Shown piece by piece: positions 43,073 to 50,893 of a stretch of 64,000 nucleotides of DNA. The DNA is from Streptomyces graminofaciens (GTDB lineage Bacteria; Actinomycetota; Actinomycetes; Streptomycetales; Streptomycetaceae): the NCBI RefSeq assembly GCF_030294945.1, contig NZ_AP018448.1, positions 6,974,001 through 7,038,000 on the forward strand. The letters run 5' to 3'. Each line of letters opens with the position of its first letter. Within the stretch, counting starts at the first letter, position 1. The notes beneath the pieces were generated by a model. That model made no database searches and was not told the origin of the DNA. It saw only the letters and a program-made list of their open reading frames with translations. Both the position numbers and the translations under genes were made by a program.

Positions 43073-43733
43073 ACCCACCGAGGCCCGGGGCGGCACGGGC
43101 GGTCCCGCAGGGGCCCAGGCCCAGGCCCAGGACCAGGCCCAGACCCAGGCCCAGGACGCCGCCCTCGCCGTCGCCCTCAAGCACGCGGCCACCGATGTGC
43201 GCGCCCGGCTGACCCCCGTTCCCGTCGCCCGGATCGCGGCCCTCGGCGTACGCCGGCGCCGCCGGAACCTGGCAGTCGTGGCCGTGTGCGCGGTGTGTGT
43301 GCTGGGCGCGGGGGGCGCGTTCGCGGCCGTACGGCTCGCGCCGGAGCCGCGCCCCGCCGCGCCGGTGTTCACGCCGAGCCCGAGGGTCAGCGGCGGCACC
43401 GCCTCGCCGTCGCCGTCCGGGCCCGACTCGTCCCCGTCGGGGCCGGTGGAGACCCCGAGCGGCTCCGGCGACCCCGGCGGCGACGCCTCCTCCGGTCCCC
43501 CGGTCTCCTCGTCGGACCCCACCCCCTCGTACTCTGGCCCCGAGAGCCATGTCCCCGGCCGCGACCCGGCCGACGCGTCGCCGGATCCCGAGGAGTCGCC
43601 GGATCCCGAGCAGTCGGCGGACCCAGAGGGGACGGCGGTCCCCGAGGAGTCGGCTGAGGCGACCGGTTCGTCGTCGGGCACGGTGAAGGCGTCGTCCGTC
43701 CCCGCCACCCACGTCCAGTCCTCCGGCTCGTAA
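43065..43733 (+). CDS. Membrane partner of the SigE-type sigma factor (possible anti-sigma)
   Basis: A 222-residue protein from GTG 43065 behind AAGGAGGACC, overlapping the sigma gene by 8 bp. The cytoplasmic part (about 1-68) begins with an Ala-Gln repeat (AQAQAQDQAQTQAQD) and a helix ending RIAALGVRRRRR, then one membrane helix (about 70-92), then an outside Pro/Ser/Asp/Glu-rich region to the end. The topology is that of an anti-sigma factor, but no zinc-binding or ASD motif is visible, so the role rests on position. Confidence 0.7.
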   Translation: MSEPTEARGGTGGPAGAQAQAQDQAQTQAQDAALAVALKHAATDVRARLTPVPVARIAALGVRRRRRNLAVVAVCAVCVLGAGGAFAAVRLAPEPRPAAPVFTPSPRVSGGTASPSPSGPDSSPSGPVETPSGSGDPGGDASSGPPVSSSDPTPSYSGPESHVPGRDPADASPDPEESPDPEQSADPEGTAVPEESAEATGSSSGTVKASSVPATHVQSSGS

Positions 43734-43745
43734 GGCCCAGCATCC

Positions 43746-45206
43746 ATGCCCACGTCCCCGACACCGGCGAGCACCGAACCCCGGACGGCGCCGGTCACGA
43801 CCTTCCCCCCGTGTGACCGGCGCCCCCAGTCCTTCGACGGCCCCCGCCCCGAACGCCGCGCGGGCCACCGCGACCCGTACCTCCTCGCGGTCGTCCTCTT
43901 CGTCGCGTACGCCACCACCTCCTACGCCCGCTACCGGCACCTCGCCACCCGCTCCTGGGACCTCGGCATCTTCGAGCAGGCCGTCCGGGCGTACGCGCAC
44001 CTCCAGGCGCCGATCGTCGACTTGAAGGGGCCGGGCTACAACGTCCTCGGCGACCACTTCAGCCCCGTCACGGCCCTCCTCGCCCCCCTCTACCGCCTCT
44101 TCCCGTCCCCGGTCACCCTCCTCGTCGCCCAGGCGGCGCTCTTCGCGCTGTCCGCCGTACCGGTCACGCGCGTGGCCGCGACCCTGCTCGGCCGCCGCAG
44201 CGGACTCGCGCTCGGCGTCGCGTACGGACTGTCGTGGGGTCTGCAGCGGGCGGTGGACTTCGACTTCCACGAGATCGCGTTCGCCGTACCGCTGATCGCG
44301 TTCAGCCTGGAGGCGGTCCTGGAACGCCGCTGGCGCCGGGCGCTGCTCCTCGCCCTGCCGCTGGTCCTGGTCAAGGAGGACCTCGGCGTCACGGTGGCGG
44401 CCATCGCGCTCGTCGTCGCCGTACGCGCCCGGCGCACCTCCCCGCCGACGGTCCCGTACGCCCTCGGCATGGCGGCCTTCGGCGTCGCGGCCACGTTCGT
44501 CACGCTCACGACCGTGATCCCGGCCTTCAACACGACGGGCGGCTACGACTACTGGAACAAGGTCGACGCGGGCTTCGGCCTCTTCGCCAGCTTCGACGTC
44601 AAACTCCGCACCCTCGCCTGGCTGCTGATCCCGACCAGCGGCCTGCTGGCCCTGCGCTCACCGCTCGTGGCCGTCGCCCTGCCGACGCTGGGCTGGCGCT
44701 TCCTCTCCGGCGACGACCACTACTGGGGCACGGACTGGCACTACAGCGCCGTCCTGATGCCGGTCGTCACCCTTGCCCTCGTCGACGCGCTCACCGTCAC
44801 CCGGCACAGCCCGCGCCCCTGGCTGCGCTCGTACGCCGCCCGACTGCCCACGGCGGCCGTGGCGGCGGCGCTGGCGCTGACGACGTCCCTCCCCCTCGCC
44901 GCGCTCACGGAACCCGAGGCGTACCGCACGCCCGAGCGCACCACCGCCGTCGAACGGCTCCTGTCCGAGATCCCGGACGGCGCGACGGTCGAGGCCAACA
45001 TCGGCCCGCTGACCCGGCTGACCTCCCGCTGCCGCGTCTTCTGGATCGGCAGAACCAAGGGCCTCGCCCCCGACTACATAGCCCTCGACAACTCCACGGG
45101 CCGCTACAGAGACATCGACGGCTACGCCCGCCAGCTCCACCCGAAGGCCCGCTACACGGTGGCGCGCACGGCCCAGGGGTACGTGATCCTGAAGCGCCTC
45201 GCTTGA
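43746..45206 (+). CDS. DUF2079-type polytopic membrane protein
   Basis: A 486-residue integral membrane protein with about eight to ten helices. Family marks of DUF2079: YARYRHLATRSWDLGIFEQA, GDHFSPVTALLAPLYRLFPS, VDFDFHEIAFAVPLIAFSL, LLLALPLVLVKEDLGVTV and the C-terminal soluble part with PDGATVEANIGPLTRLTSR and YTVARTAQGYVILKR. The fold is distantly like glycosyltransferase GT-C membrane enzymes; function unknown. ATG 43746 lies 12 bp after the anti-sigma-like gene, so all three genes (sigma, partner, DUF2079) probably form one transcript. Confidence 0.82.
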   Translation: MPTSPTPASTEPRTAPVTTFPPCDRRPQSFDGPRPERRAGHRDPYLLAVVLFVAYATTSYARYRHLATRSWDLGIFEQAVRAYAHLQAPIVDLKGPGYNVLGDHFSPVTALLAPLYRLFPSPVTLLVAQAALFALSAVPVTRVAATLLGRRSGLALGVAYGLSWGLQRAVDFDFHEIAFAVPLIAFSLEAVLERRWRRALLLALPLVLVKEDLGVTVAAIALVVAVRARRTSPPTVPYALGMAAFGVAATFVTLTTVIPAFNTTGGYDYWNKVDAGFGLFASFDVKLRTLAWLLIPTSGLLALRSPLVAVALPTLGWRFLSGDDHYWGTDWHYSAVLMPVVTLALVDALTVTRHSPRPWLRSYAARLPTAAVAAALALTTSLPLAALTEPEAYRTPERTTAVERLLSEIPDGATVEANIGPLTRLTSRCRVFWIGRTKGLAPDYIALDNSTGRYRDIDGYARQLHPKARYTVARTAQGYVILKRLA

Positions 45207-45360
45207 GCCGCCGCCACTCACCCGGCGGTGAGGTGAGCGAGTGAGTGACGGCGGTGAGCGCGCGCGGTCCGGCCCACCACCTCGGCCGCGCTGGGGGCCG
45301 TCCGGGATCGGTACGCCACTGCGTCATCACGCCGATTGCAGGACCGTCCCGGGCCGCGCC

Positions 45361-45409
45361 GCTGTCCGCTATCCGCTATCCGCTATCCGCTGTCCGCTGT
45401 CCGCTGTCA
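45361..45409. repeat. Seven tandem 7-bp units, GCT(G/A)TCC
   Basis: GCTGTCC, three GCTATCC and further GCTGTCC units follow each other without gaps over 49 bp. The last unit covers the TCA that is the stop codon of the leftward hydrolase gene, so the repeat touches its 3' end. A 7-bp period would shift any frame. Confidence 0.9.
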
Positions 45410-46135
45410 GGTCAGATGCCGGGCGAAGAACCGCAGCGAATCGTCCACTTCGAACGGCGGCACGTCCCCGTGCCTGCCGGGGTTGGCGTGCAGCGTCTTC
45501 TCGGCCGAGGCCAGGGCGTCGAACAAGGCCAGGCTCTGGTCCCGCGGCACCATCTGGTCGTCCCACTGGACGAGGAACTGCACCGGCACGGTGATCCGCG
45601 CGGCGTCCTCGGCCAGCCCGTGCACGCCGAGCAGGCCCAGCACCGCGGCGCGGATCCGGGGCTCTGCGGCGATGAGCGGGATGCCGAGCCCGCAGCCCAT
45701 CGACAGGCCGCAGTAGCCCACGGGGCCGAGGCCGACCTGGTCGAGGCGCTGGACCGCGGTCAGGACCGTCTGCCAGTCCGCGACGGCCCGACCGGCCAGA
45801 TGGCTGTGCATACCGGCGACCAGCACGCCCGGATTCCCACCGGCGGCCAGGCCGGCCCGCATCCCGGCCGCGATCCGGCCGAACTCCTCGTCCTTGGGCC
45901 GGTCACCGTGGCTGGGCGCGTCGATGGCGACGACCGCGAAACCCTCGGCGGCGTAGCGGCGCGCGCGGGACGCGGTGCCGGGGGCCGTCTTGTGCTGCCC
46001 GCCGCCGTGGCCCAGCAGGATCAGGGGACGAGTACGGCAGGGGGCTTCCGGCGTCCACAGCACGCCGGGGATCTCGTCCAGGGTGAAGAACTGTTCGGTG
46101 ACGCCGTCCGACGACGTCTGGGAGGTGAAGCGCAT
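45407..46135 (-). CDS. Alpha/beta-hydrolase (dienelactone hydrolase-like)
   Basis: A 242-residue cytoplasmic hydrolase from ATG 46135. It has LILLGHGGGQHK near residue 40, VVAIDAPSHGDRP, the nucleophile elbow GYCGLSMGCGLGIPL (Ser in GLSMG), an acidic strand LVQWDDQMVPRDQS and a His in NPGRHGDVPPFEVD. This is the pattern of dienelactone-hydrolase-like or acyl-peptidase-type enzymes with a Ser nucleophile. Substrate unknown. The stop lies inside a 7-bp tandem repeat. Confidence 0.8.
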   Translation of the reverse strand: MRFTSQTSSDGVTEQFFTLDEIPGVLWTPEAPCRTRPLILLGHGGGQHKTAPGTASRARRYAAEGFAVVAIDAPSHGDRPKDEEFGRIAAGMRAGLAAGGNPGVLVAGMHSHLAGRAVADWQTVLTAVQRLDQVGLGPVGYCGLSMGCGLGIPLIAAEPRIRAAVLGLLGVHGLAEDAARITVPVQFLVQWDDQMVPRDQSLALFDALASAEKTLHANPGRHGDVPPFEVDDSLRFFARHLT

Positions 46136-46398
46136 CAGCGTTTCAAGCCTTTCGGGATGCCTTTGCGGGCGCTCCCTAGGCCATGTGGAGGAAGGAGCCC
46201 CGACCTGTGACAGCGTTGATCGGTCTCACCTCCTCGATTTCGCAGGGGTACATGGCGGCGCCGAAGCTACCACAATGATCATCAGTTCGGCTTCGACTTG
46301 GAACTGAGTGTGCACCGCCTCGTAGTCGCCGCGGGGCGACTCGCCGAGCCGGAGCCCGGGCGGCCGCCGGACTGCCCGGCGGCCCGGCCTCCTCCCGG

Positions 46399-47493
46399 CT
46401 ACTTGAGTTCGGCGGCGGTGTAGTAGCCGCCCGCGACCAGGATCAGGTCGTAGTTGCTCTTGTCGACGCTCTCCGGCTGGAGCAGGTAGGCGGGTACGGC
46501 CTTGGCGCCGTTGTCGTAGGCCCTTCTGTTGTTCACCTTCGGTGTCTGGCCGTTGAGTATGTCGTCGACCATGCTTGCCGCGACCGAGGCGAGCTGGCGG
46601 AGGTCCTTGTAGACCGTCTGCGACTGCTGGCCCGCGATGATCGACTTCACCGAGGCCAGCTCCGCGTCCTGACCGGTGACGACCGGGAGAGCCGTGGAGC
46701 CGGAGCCGTAGCCGTGCGACTTCAGCGAGTTCAGGACGCCGATGGAGATGCCGTCGTAGGGGGAGAGGACCGCGTCGACCTTCGCGGTCCCGTACGACTT
46801 GGAGAGGACGGCGTCCATGCGCCGCTGCGCGGTGGGTCCGTCCCAGCGCAGGGTGGTGACCTCCTTGAGCGCGGTCTGGCCGGACCGGACGACCAGCTGC
46901 TTGTTGTCCAGGTAGGGCTGCAGGAGGTGCATCGAGCCGTCGAAGAAGTACTTGGTGTTGTTGTCGTCGGCGGAGCCGGCGAACAGCTCGATGTTGAACG
47001 GTCCCTTGCCGTCCTCCAGGCCGAGTTCGTCGATGATGTAGCGGGCTTGGAGCCGGCCGACCTGCTCGTTGTCGAAGGAGACGTAGTAGTCGACGTTCTT
47101 GCTGTCGAGGATGAGGCGGTCGTAGGAGATCACGGGGATGTCCGCGGCGGCGGCCTGCTTGAGCACGCCGTTCAGCGACCTGTTGTCGATGGCCGCGATG
47201 ATCAGTGCGTCGACGCCCTGCTTGATCAGGCTGGCTATCTGCGAGACCTGGGTGGCCGGGTTGTCCTCGCCGTAGACCAGTTTGGACTTGTACCCCTTGT
47301 CCCGCAGGTCCTCGACGACGCTCTTGCCGTCGGTGAGCCAGCGCTCGGAGGCCCGGGTCGGCAGGGCGACGCCGATGGTGCCGCCCTCGGAGTCGCTCCC
47401 GGACCCGTCCGCGCTGTCCTGGCCGCAGGCGGACAGGGTGAGGGCGAGGGGGGCGGCCCCGATGGCGGCGAGGACGGTTCTTCGGTTGGGCAT
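46399..47493 (-). CDS. Sugar-binding lipoprotein (ChvE-like substrate-binding protein)
   Basis: A 364-residue lipoprotein from ATG 47493 (AAGGAAC upstream). The lipobox is LTLSACG. The mature part is a two-lobe periplasmic-binding-protein fold of the ribose/xylose type: GVALPTRASERWLTDGKSVV, IASLIKQGVDALIIAAID, IPVISYDRLILDSKNVDYYV, FDNEQVGRLQARYII, LSPYDGISIGVLN and PVVTGQDAELASVKSI. This is the ChvE/multiple-sugar group. No permease or ATPase gene is in view; the protein may serve a transporter coded elsewhere or act as a sensor. The gap to the next gene (47494-47746) has no gene. Confidence 0.88.
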   Translation of the reverse strand: MPNRRTVLAAIGAAPLALTLSACGQDSADGSGSDSEGGTIGVALPTRASERWLTDGKSVVEDLRDKGYKSKLVYGEDNPATQVSQIASLIKQGVDALIIAAIDNRSLNGVLKQAAAADIPVISYDRLILDSKNVDYYVSFDNEQVGRLQARYIIDELGLEDGKGPFNIELFAGSADDNNTKYFFDGSMHLLQPYLDNKQLVVRSGQTALKEVTTLRWDGPTAQRRMDAVLSKSYGTAKVDAVLSPYDGISIGVLNSLKSHGYGSGSTALPVVTGQDAELASVKSIIAGQQSQTVYKDLRQLASVAASMVDDILNGQTPKVNNRRAYDNGAKAVPAYLLQPESVDKSNYDLILVAGGYYTAAELK

Positions 47494-47746
47494 GCTGATC
47501 GTTCCTTGTTCTTCTCGACGTTGAGAGGAGGACGGCACATCTGATGATGCTTCTGATTCCGGCGCTGTGCAGGGCACTTGCGCTTTCACCGTTCGAAATG
47601 TCGCCACATGGTCGGAATGCTGGCGTGACCCTAGGAGGGGGTGCGCGGGGTGTCAACGACATGACCAGGGATCGGGGGGATGTCACAGGCGGGGTCGCTG
47701 TCTCGTCGTACGAGGTGACAGACACACCTCGATGAAGGAGTCGACG

Positions 47747-48130
47747 ATGAACCTCGGGCTGTGGATCGCCGCCGGAGTGCTGGCCGTGGTGGCTCTGTCC
47801 GGCGGCCTCGTCAAGTCGTTCGTGCCCAAGGAGAAGCTGGCCGGGCTCAACGGCGCGGGATGGACGCAGGCCTTCGGCCCCGGGTTCGTCAAAACCCTCG
47901 GTGTCCTCGAACTCCTGGCCGCGCTGGGCCTGATCCTGCCCGCCGCGCTCGGCGTCGCACCGGTCCTGGTGCCGGTGACCGCCGTCTGCTGGGTCGCGCT
48001 GATGGTCGGCGCGATGATCACTCACGGTCGGCTCGGTGAGGCCGGGCTCGTGGTGCTGAACCTCTTCTATCTCGCGCTCGCGGTCTTCGTCGCGTGGGGT
48101 CGCTTCGGCCCCGAGTCCTTCGCCGGATGA
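47747..48130 (+). CDS. DoxX-family membrane protein
   Basis: A 127-residue membrane protein with four helices (NLGLWIAAGVLAVVALSGGL, LGVLELLAALGLILPAAL, VPVTAVCWVALMVGAMI, VVLNLFYLALAVFVAWG). ATG 47747 follows GAAGGAG. The sequence KSFVPKEKLAGL and the helix pattern fit DoxX/DoxX-like proteins. Upstream an inverted repeat CTCGT-CGT-ACGAG (47702-47714) could be an operator. Its stop overlaps the start of the ECF41 sigma gene as ATGA, so the two are coupled. Confidence 0.85.
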   Translation: MNLGLWIAAGVLAVVALSGGLVKSFVPKEKLAGLNGAGWTQAFGPGFVKTLGVLELLAALGLILPAALGVAPVLVPVTAVCWVALMVGAMITHGRLGEAGLVVLNLFYLALAVFVAWGRFGPESFAG

Positions 48131-49152
48131 CGGGCAACGGGGCGGGATTCGATGATGACCACCAACTTCGGGCTGATGAGGCTGCGAGTTCGGGTTCGGG
48201 TTCGGATTCGAGTTCGAGGAGGGAACGTCTGAGCAGGACCGAGGAGTTCCAGGAGCTGCGGCCGCTGTTGTTCTCGATCGCCTACCGGATCCTGGGCAGC
48301 GTGAGCGAGGCCGAGGACGCGGTACAGGAGACCTGGCTGCGCTTCGAGGCCTCCCCGACCGAGCCCAGGTCGGTCAGGGCCTACCTCTCGGCCGCGGTGA
48401 CCCGGGTCGCGATCGACGTACTGCGCTCGGCGCGCGTCAGGCGGGAGGAGTACGTCGGGCCGTGGTTCCCCGAGCCGCTGCTCGCCGACCCCTACGAGGA
48501 CCCGGCGCGGTCGGCGGAGCTGGCCGACTCGGTGTCGATGGCGGCCCTGTTGCTGCTGGAACGGCTCAGTCCGCTGGAGCGGGCGGTCTTCGTGCTGCGG
48601 GAGGTGTTCGACTTCGGGTTTCCCGAGGTCGCGTCGGCGGTGGGGCGCTCGGAGGCGGCGTGCCGCCAGCTGGCGGTGCGGGCGCGGCGCCACATGGCCG
48701 CGGGCCGGCCCCGCTTCGAGGCGGACCGCGAGGAGCGGGAGGAACTGGCGTCACGGTTCTTCGACGCCCTCCGCGAAGGTGACGTGGTCGCCCTGCGGGA
48801 CCTGCTCGCCGCCGATGTGTCGATGGTCGGCGACGGCGGCGGCAAGGCCCCGCAGTTGTCCAGGGCGGTCGTCGGCGACCGGAACGTGGCCGGGCTGCTC
48901 GCCTCCGTCTTCCCCCGGATGATCCGGATCGACGTGACGCTCGAACGCCACGAGCTCAACGGCCGGCCGGGCGCGATCGTCCGCGACCGGGACGGCAGGG
49001 TCCTCCACACCCTGGCGCTCGACATCCTCGACGGCCGGATCCAGACCATCCGCTCGGTGATCAACCCCGACAAGCTCGGCCACCTGGGCCCCGTGGCGGA
49101 CGCCTGGGCCGTCGACCGCGAGGTGAGACGGCCTCGCCCGCCCGGCGCCTGA
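48127..49152 (+). CDS. ECF41-type sigma factor (SigJ-like) with SnoaL-like C-terminal domain
   Basis: A 341-residue sigma factor. ATG 48127 overlaps the DoxX stop by 4 bp, but the first 30 residues (Ser/Gly/Asp-rich, coded by a GTTCGG-type repeat) are unusual, so a later start is possible. Region 2: EEFQELRPLLFSIAYRILGS, SEAEDAVQETWLRFEAS, AYLSAAVTRVAIDVLRSARV. Region 4: LERLSPLERAVFVLREVFDF then FPEVASAVGRSEAACRQLAV. The C-terminal domain (about 215-325) has the ECF41 SnoaL-like fold, ending in TIRSVINPDKLGHL, the conserved NPDKL motif that modulates activity in cis. No separate anti-sigma is needed. Confidence 0.9.
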   Translation: MTGNGAGFDDDHQLRADEAASSGSGSDSSSRRERLSRTEEFQELRPLLFSIAYRILGSVSEAEDAVQETWLRFEASPTEPRSVRAYLSAAVTRVAIDVLRSARVRREEYVGPWFPEPLLADPYEDPARSAELADSVSMAALLLLERLSPLERAVFVLREVFDFGFPEVASAVGRSEAACRQLAVRARRHMAAGRPRFEADREEREELASRFFDALREGDVVALRDLLAADVSMVGDGGGKAPQLSRAVVGDRNVAGLLASVFPRMIRIDVTLERHELNGRPGAIVRDRDGRVLHTLALDILDGRIQTIRSVINPDKLGHLGPVADAWAVDREVRRPRPPGA

Positions 49153-49209
49153 TCACCTCCGATCAACGCCGGGCCGGCCGTGGTGGCCTGTCAACGACGA
49201 ATTGCTCAT

Positions 49210-49253
49210 GGCGAAGGCCCCGTACGGCATACGCGCCGCACGGGGCCTTCGCC
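49210..49253. terminator. Bidirectional terminator
   Basis: GGCGAAGGCCCCG (49210-49222) pairs with CGGGGCCTTCGCC (49241-49253), 13 bp, between the ECF41 and MFS genes, which converge. Confidence 0.85.
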
Positions 49254-49276
49254 CTACGGGTTCGGTTCGGGTCGGG

Positions 49277-50761
49277 TCAGGCCTTGGCTGTCTCCGGGAG
49301 TTCCGCCCGCTCCGCCGGGCCCTCGGACGCCGGGACCTCGGTGGCCGCGCGGCGCTTGGGGATGAAGGAGGCGAGGAGGAAGGCGAGAAGGGCCGCTCCG
49401 GCGCCGATCGCCATGACCACCTTGAAGCCGTTCTCGGACGGGAGGGCGTAGCCGCCGAAGTCCGTGGTCATCTGGGCCAGGATGACGCCCGCGATGGCGC
49501 TGGCGAAGGACGTGCCGAGGGAGCGCATCAGGGTGTTGAGGCTGTTCGCCGCGGCCGTCTCCGACTCCGGCACCGCGCCCATGATCAGCGCGGGCATCGC
49601 GCCGTAGGTGAAGCCGACACCGCCGCCGATGACGCAGGAGACCAGGATGAGGTGCCAGACCTCGGACATCAGGACGATGTTCAGGGAGTAGCCGGCGGCG
49701 ACGATCAGCGCGCCGATCATCAGCGTGACCTTCGGGCCCTTGGCCTTGGTGATGCCCGCGGACACGGCCGACATCGCCATCATCACCAGGCCCTGCGGGG
49801 CGAGGACCAGACCGACGGTGAGCATGGACTTGCCGAGGCCGTAGCCGGTCTGCTCGGGCAGCTGGAGCAGCTGCGGCAGGACCAGGGACATCGCGAACAT
49901 CGAGAAACCGAGCGCGATCGAGGCCAGGTTGGTGAAGAGGACCTGCGGGCGGGCGGTCGTACGGAGGTCGACCAGCGGCTGCTTGGCGCGCAGCTCGTAG
50001 AAGCCCCAGGCCAGCAGGATCGCGACGGCGGCGGTGCCGAGGCCGAGCGTGGTGGCGCTGGTCCAGCCCCAGTCGGCGCCCTTGGAGACGGTCAGCAGGA
50101 GGGAGACGAGACCGGCGGAGAGGCCGAGGGAACCGAGCAGGTCGAAGCGGCCGCCGGTGCGGACCTTGGACTCCGGGATCACCGTCATGACCAGCAGGAA
50201 GGACAGGGCGCCGAGGACGGCGGAGGTCCAGAACAGGATGTGCCAGTCCCAGTTGTCGGCTATGAACGCCGCGGCCGGCAGACCGAGGGCACCGCCGACA
50301 CCGAGCGAGGCGCTCATCAGCGCGGTCGAGCCGGCGAGGCGCTCGGCGGGCATCACGTCACGCATGATGCTGATGCCGAGCGGGACGACCGCCGCCGCCA
50401 GACCCTGTAGGGCACGGCCGACGACCATCGGGACCAGGGAGTCGGCGAGCGCGCACACCACCGAGCCGGAGACCAGCAGCACGATGCTGACCAGCAGCAT
50501 CTTCCGCTTGCCGAACATGTCGCCGAGCCGGCCGACGACCGGGGTGGCCACGGCCGCGGCGAGCAGGGTGGCCGTCACCGCCCACGCGGTGTTCGACGCC
50601 GAGGCGTCGAGCAGCCTCGGCAGCTCGGGGACGATCGGGATGACCAGGGTCTGCATCAGCGAGACGACGATTCCGGCCAGGGCCAGCACCGCCACCACGG
50701 CGTTCGGCTTCGGCGGGCCGGCTGCTCCAGCGTCGGTGGGTCGGGCAAGGGCGTCGGACAT
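49277..50761 (-). CDS. MFS drug-efflux transporter (DHA2, 14 helices)
   Basis: A 494-residue transporter from ATG 50761 (GGAGGCAG upstream). About 14 hydrophobic segments place it in the DHA2 group. Motif A-like GRLGDMFGKRKMLLVS follows helix 2, and motif C-like GVGGALGLPAAAFIAD lies in helix 5, as in drug:H+ antiporters. It probably expels toxic compounds or an own metabolite. Two copies of a TTGCTTGACTTACGCAA-type operator lie 87-131 bp upstream, the same as in front of the GtrA gene 2.4 kb away, so a MarR-like repressor coded elsewhere likely controls both. Confidence 0.92.
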   Translation of the reverse strand: MSDALARPTDAGAAGPPKPNAVVAVLALAGIVVSLMQTLVIPIVPELPRLLDASASNTAWAVTATLLAAAVATPVVGRLGDMFGKRKMLLVSIVLLVSGSVVCALADSLVPMVVGRALQGLAAAVVPLGISIMRDVMPAERLAGSTALMSASLGVGGALGLPAAAFIADNWDWHILFWTSAVLGALSFLLVMTVIPESKVRTGGRFDLLGSLGLSAGLVSLLLTVSKGADWGWTSATTLGLGTAAVAILLAWGFYELRAKQPLVDLRTTARPQVLFTNLASIALGFSMFAMSLVLPQLLQLPEQTGYGLGKSMLTVGLVLAPQGLVMMAMSAVSAGITKAKGPKVTLMIGALIVAAGYSLNIVLMSEVWHLILVSCVIGGGVGFTYGAMPALIMGAVPESETAAANSLNTLMRSLGTSFASAIAGVILAQMTTDFGGYALPSENGFKVVMAIGAGAALLAFLLASFIPKRRAATEVPASEGPAERAELPETAKA

Positions 50762-50847
50762 GGCACTGCCTCCGTCAGGAGAGGGGAGAGATCGAGGAAC
50801 TGGAGAGGGGAGTCAGATGGCTCGCGGGGCGACCCCGGCCCGCTTGT

Positions 50848-50892
50848 TTGCTTGACTCACTCAACGATATGCGGATTGCTTGACTTACGCAA
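50848..50892. promoter_or_regulatory. Two MarR-like operators upstream of the MFS gene
   Basis: TTGCTTGACTCACTCAA (50848-50864) and TTGCTTGACTTACGCAA (50876-50892), starts 28 bp apart, share the form TTGC-TxA-N-TxA-xxCAA. They lie between the kinase stop and the MFS start. A matching pair occurs at 53213-53258. Confidence 0.7.
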
Positions 50893-50893
50893 G

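Noticed and set aside
43065..43733. Confirmed anti-sigma factor
   Set aside because: Topology and overlap fit, but no zinc-binding or other anti-sigma motif is visible, so only a positional guess is given.
46136..46398. Small gene between the hydrolase and sugar-binding protein
   Set aside because: Only an 18-codon tail frame is present, with no ribosome site or family resemblance.
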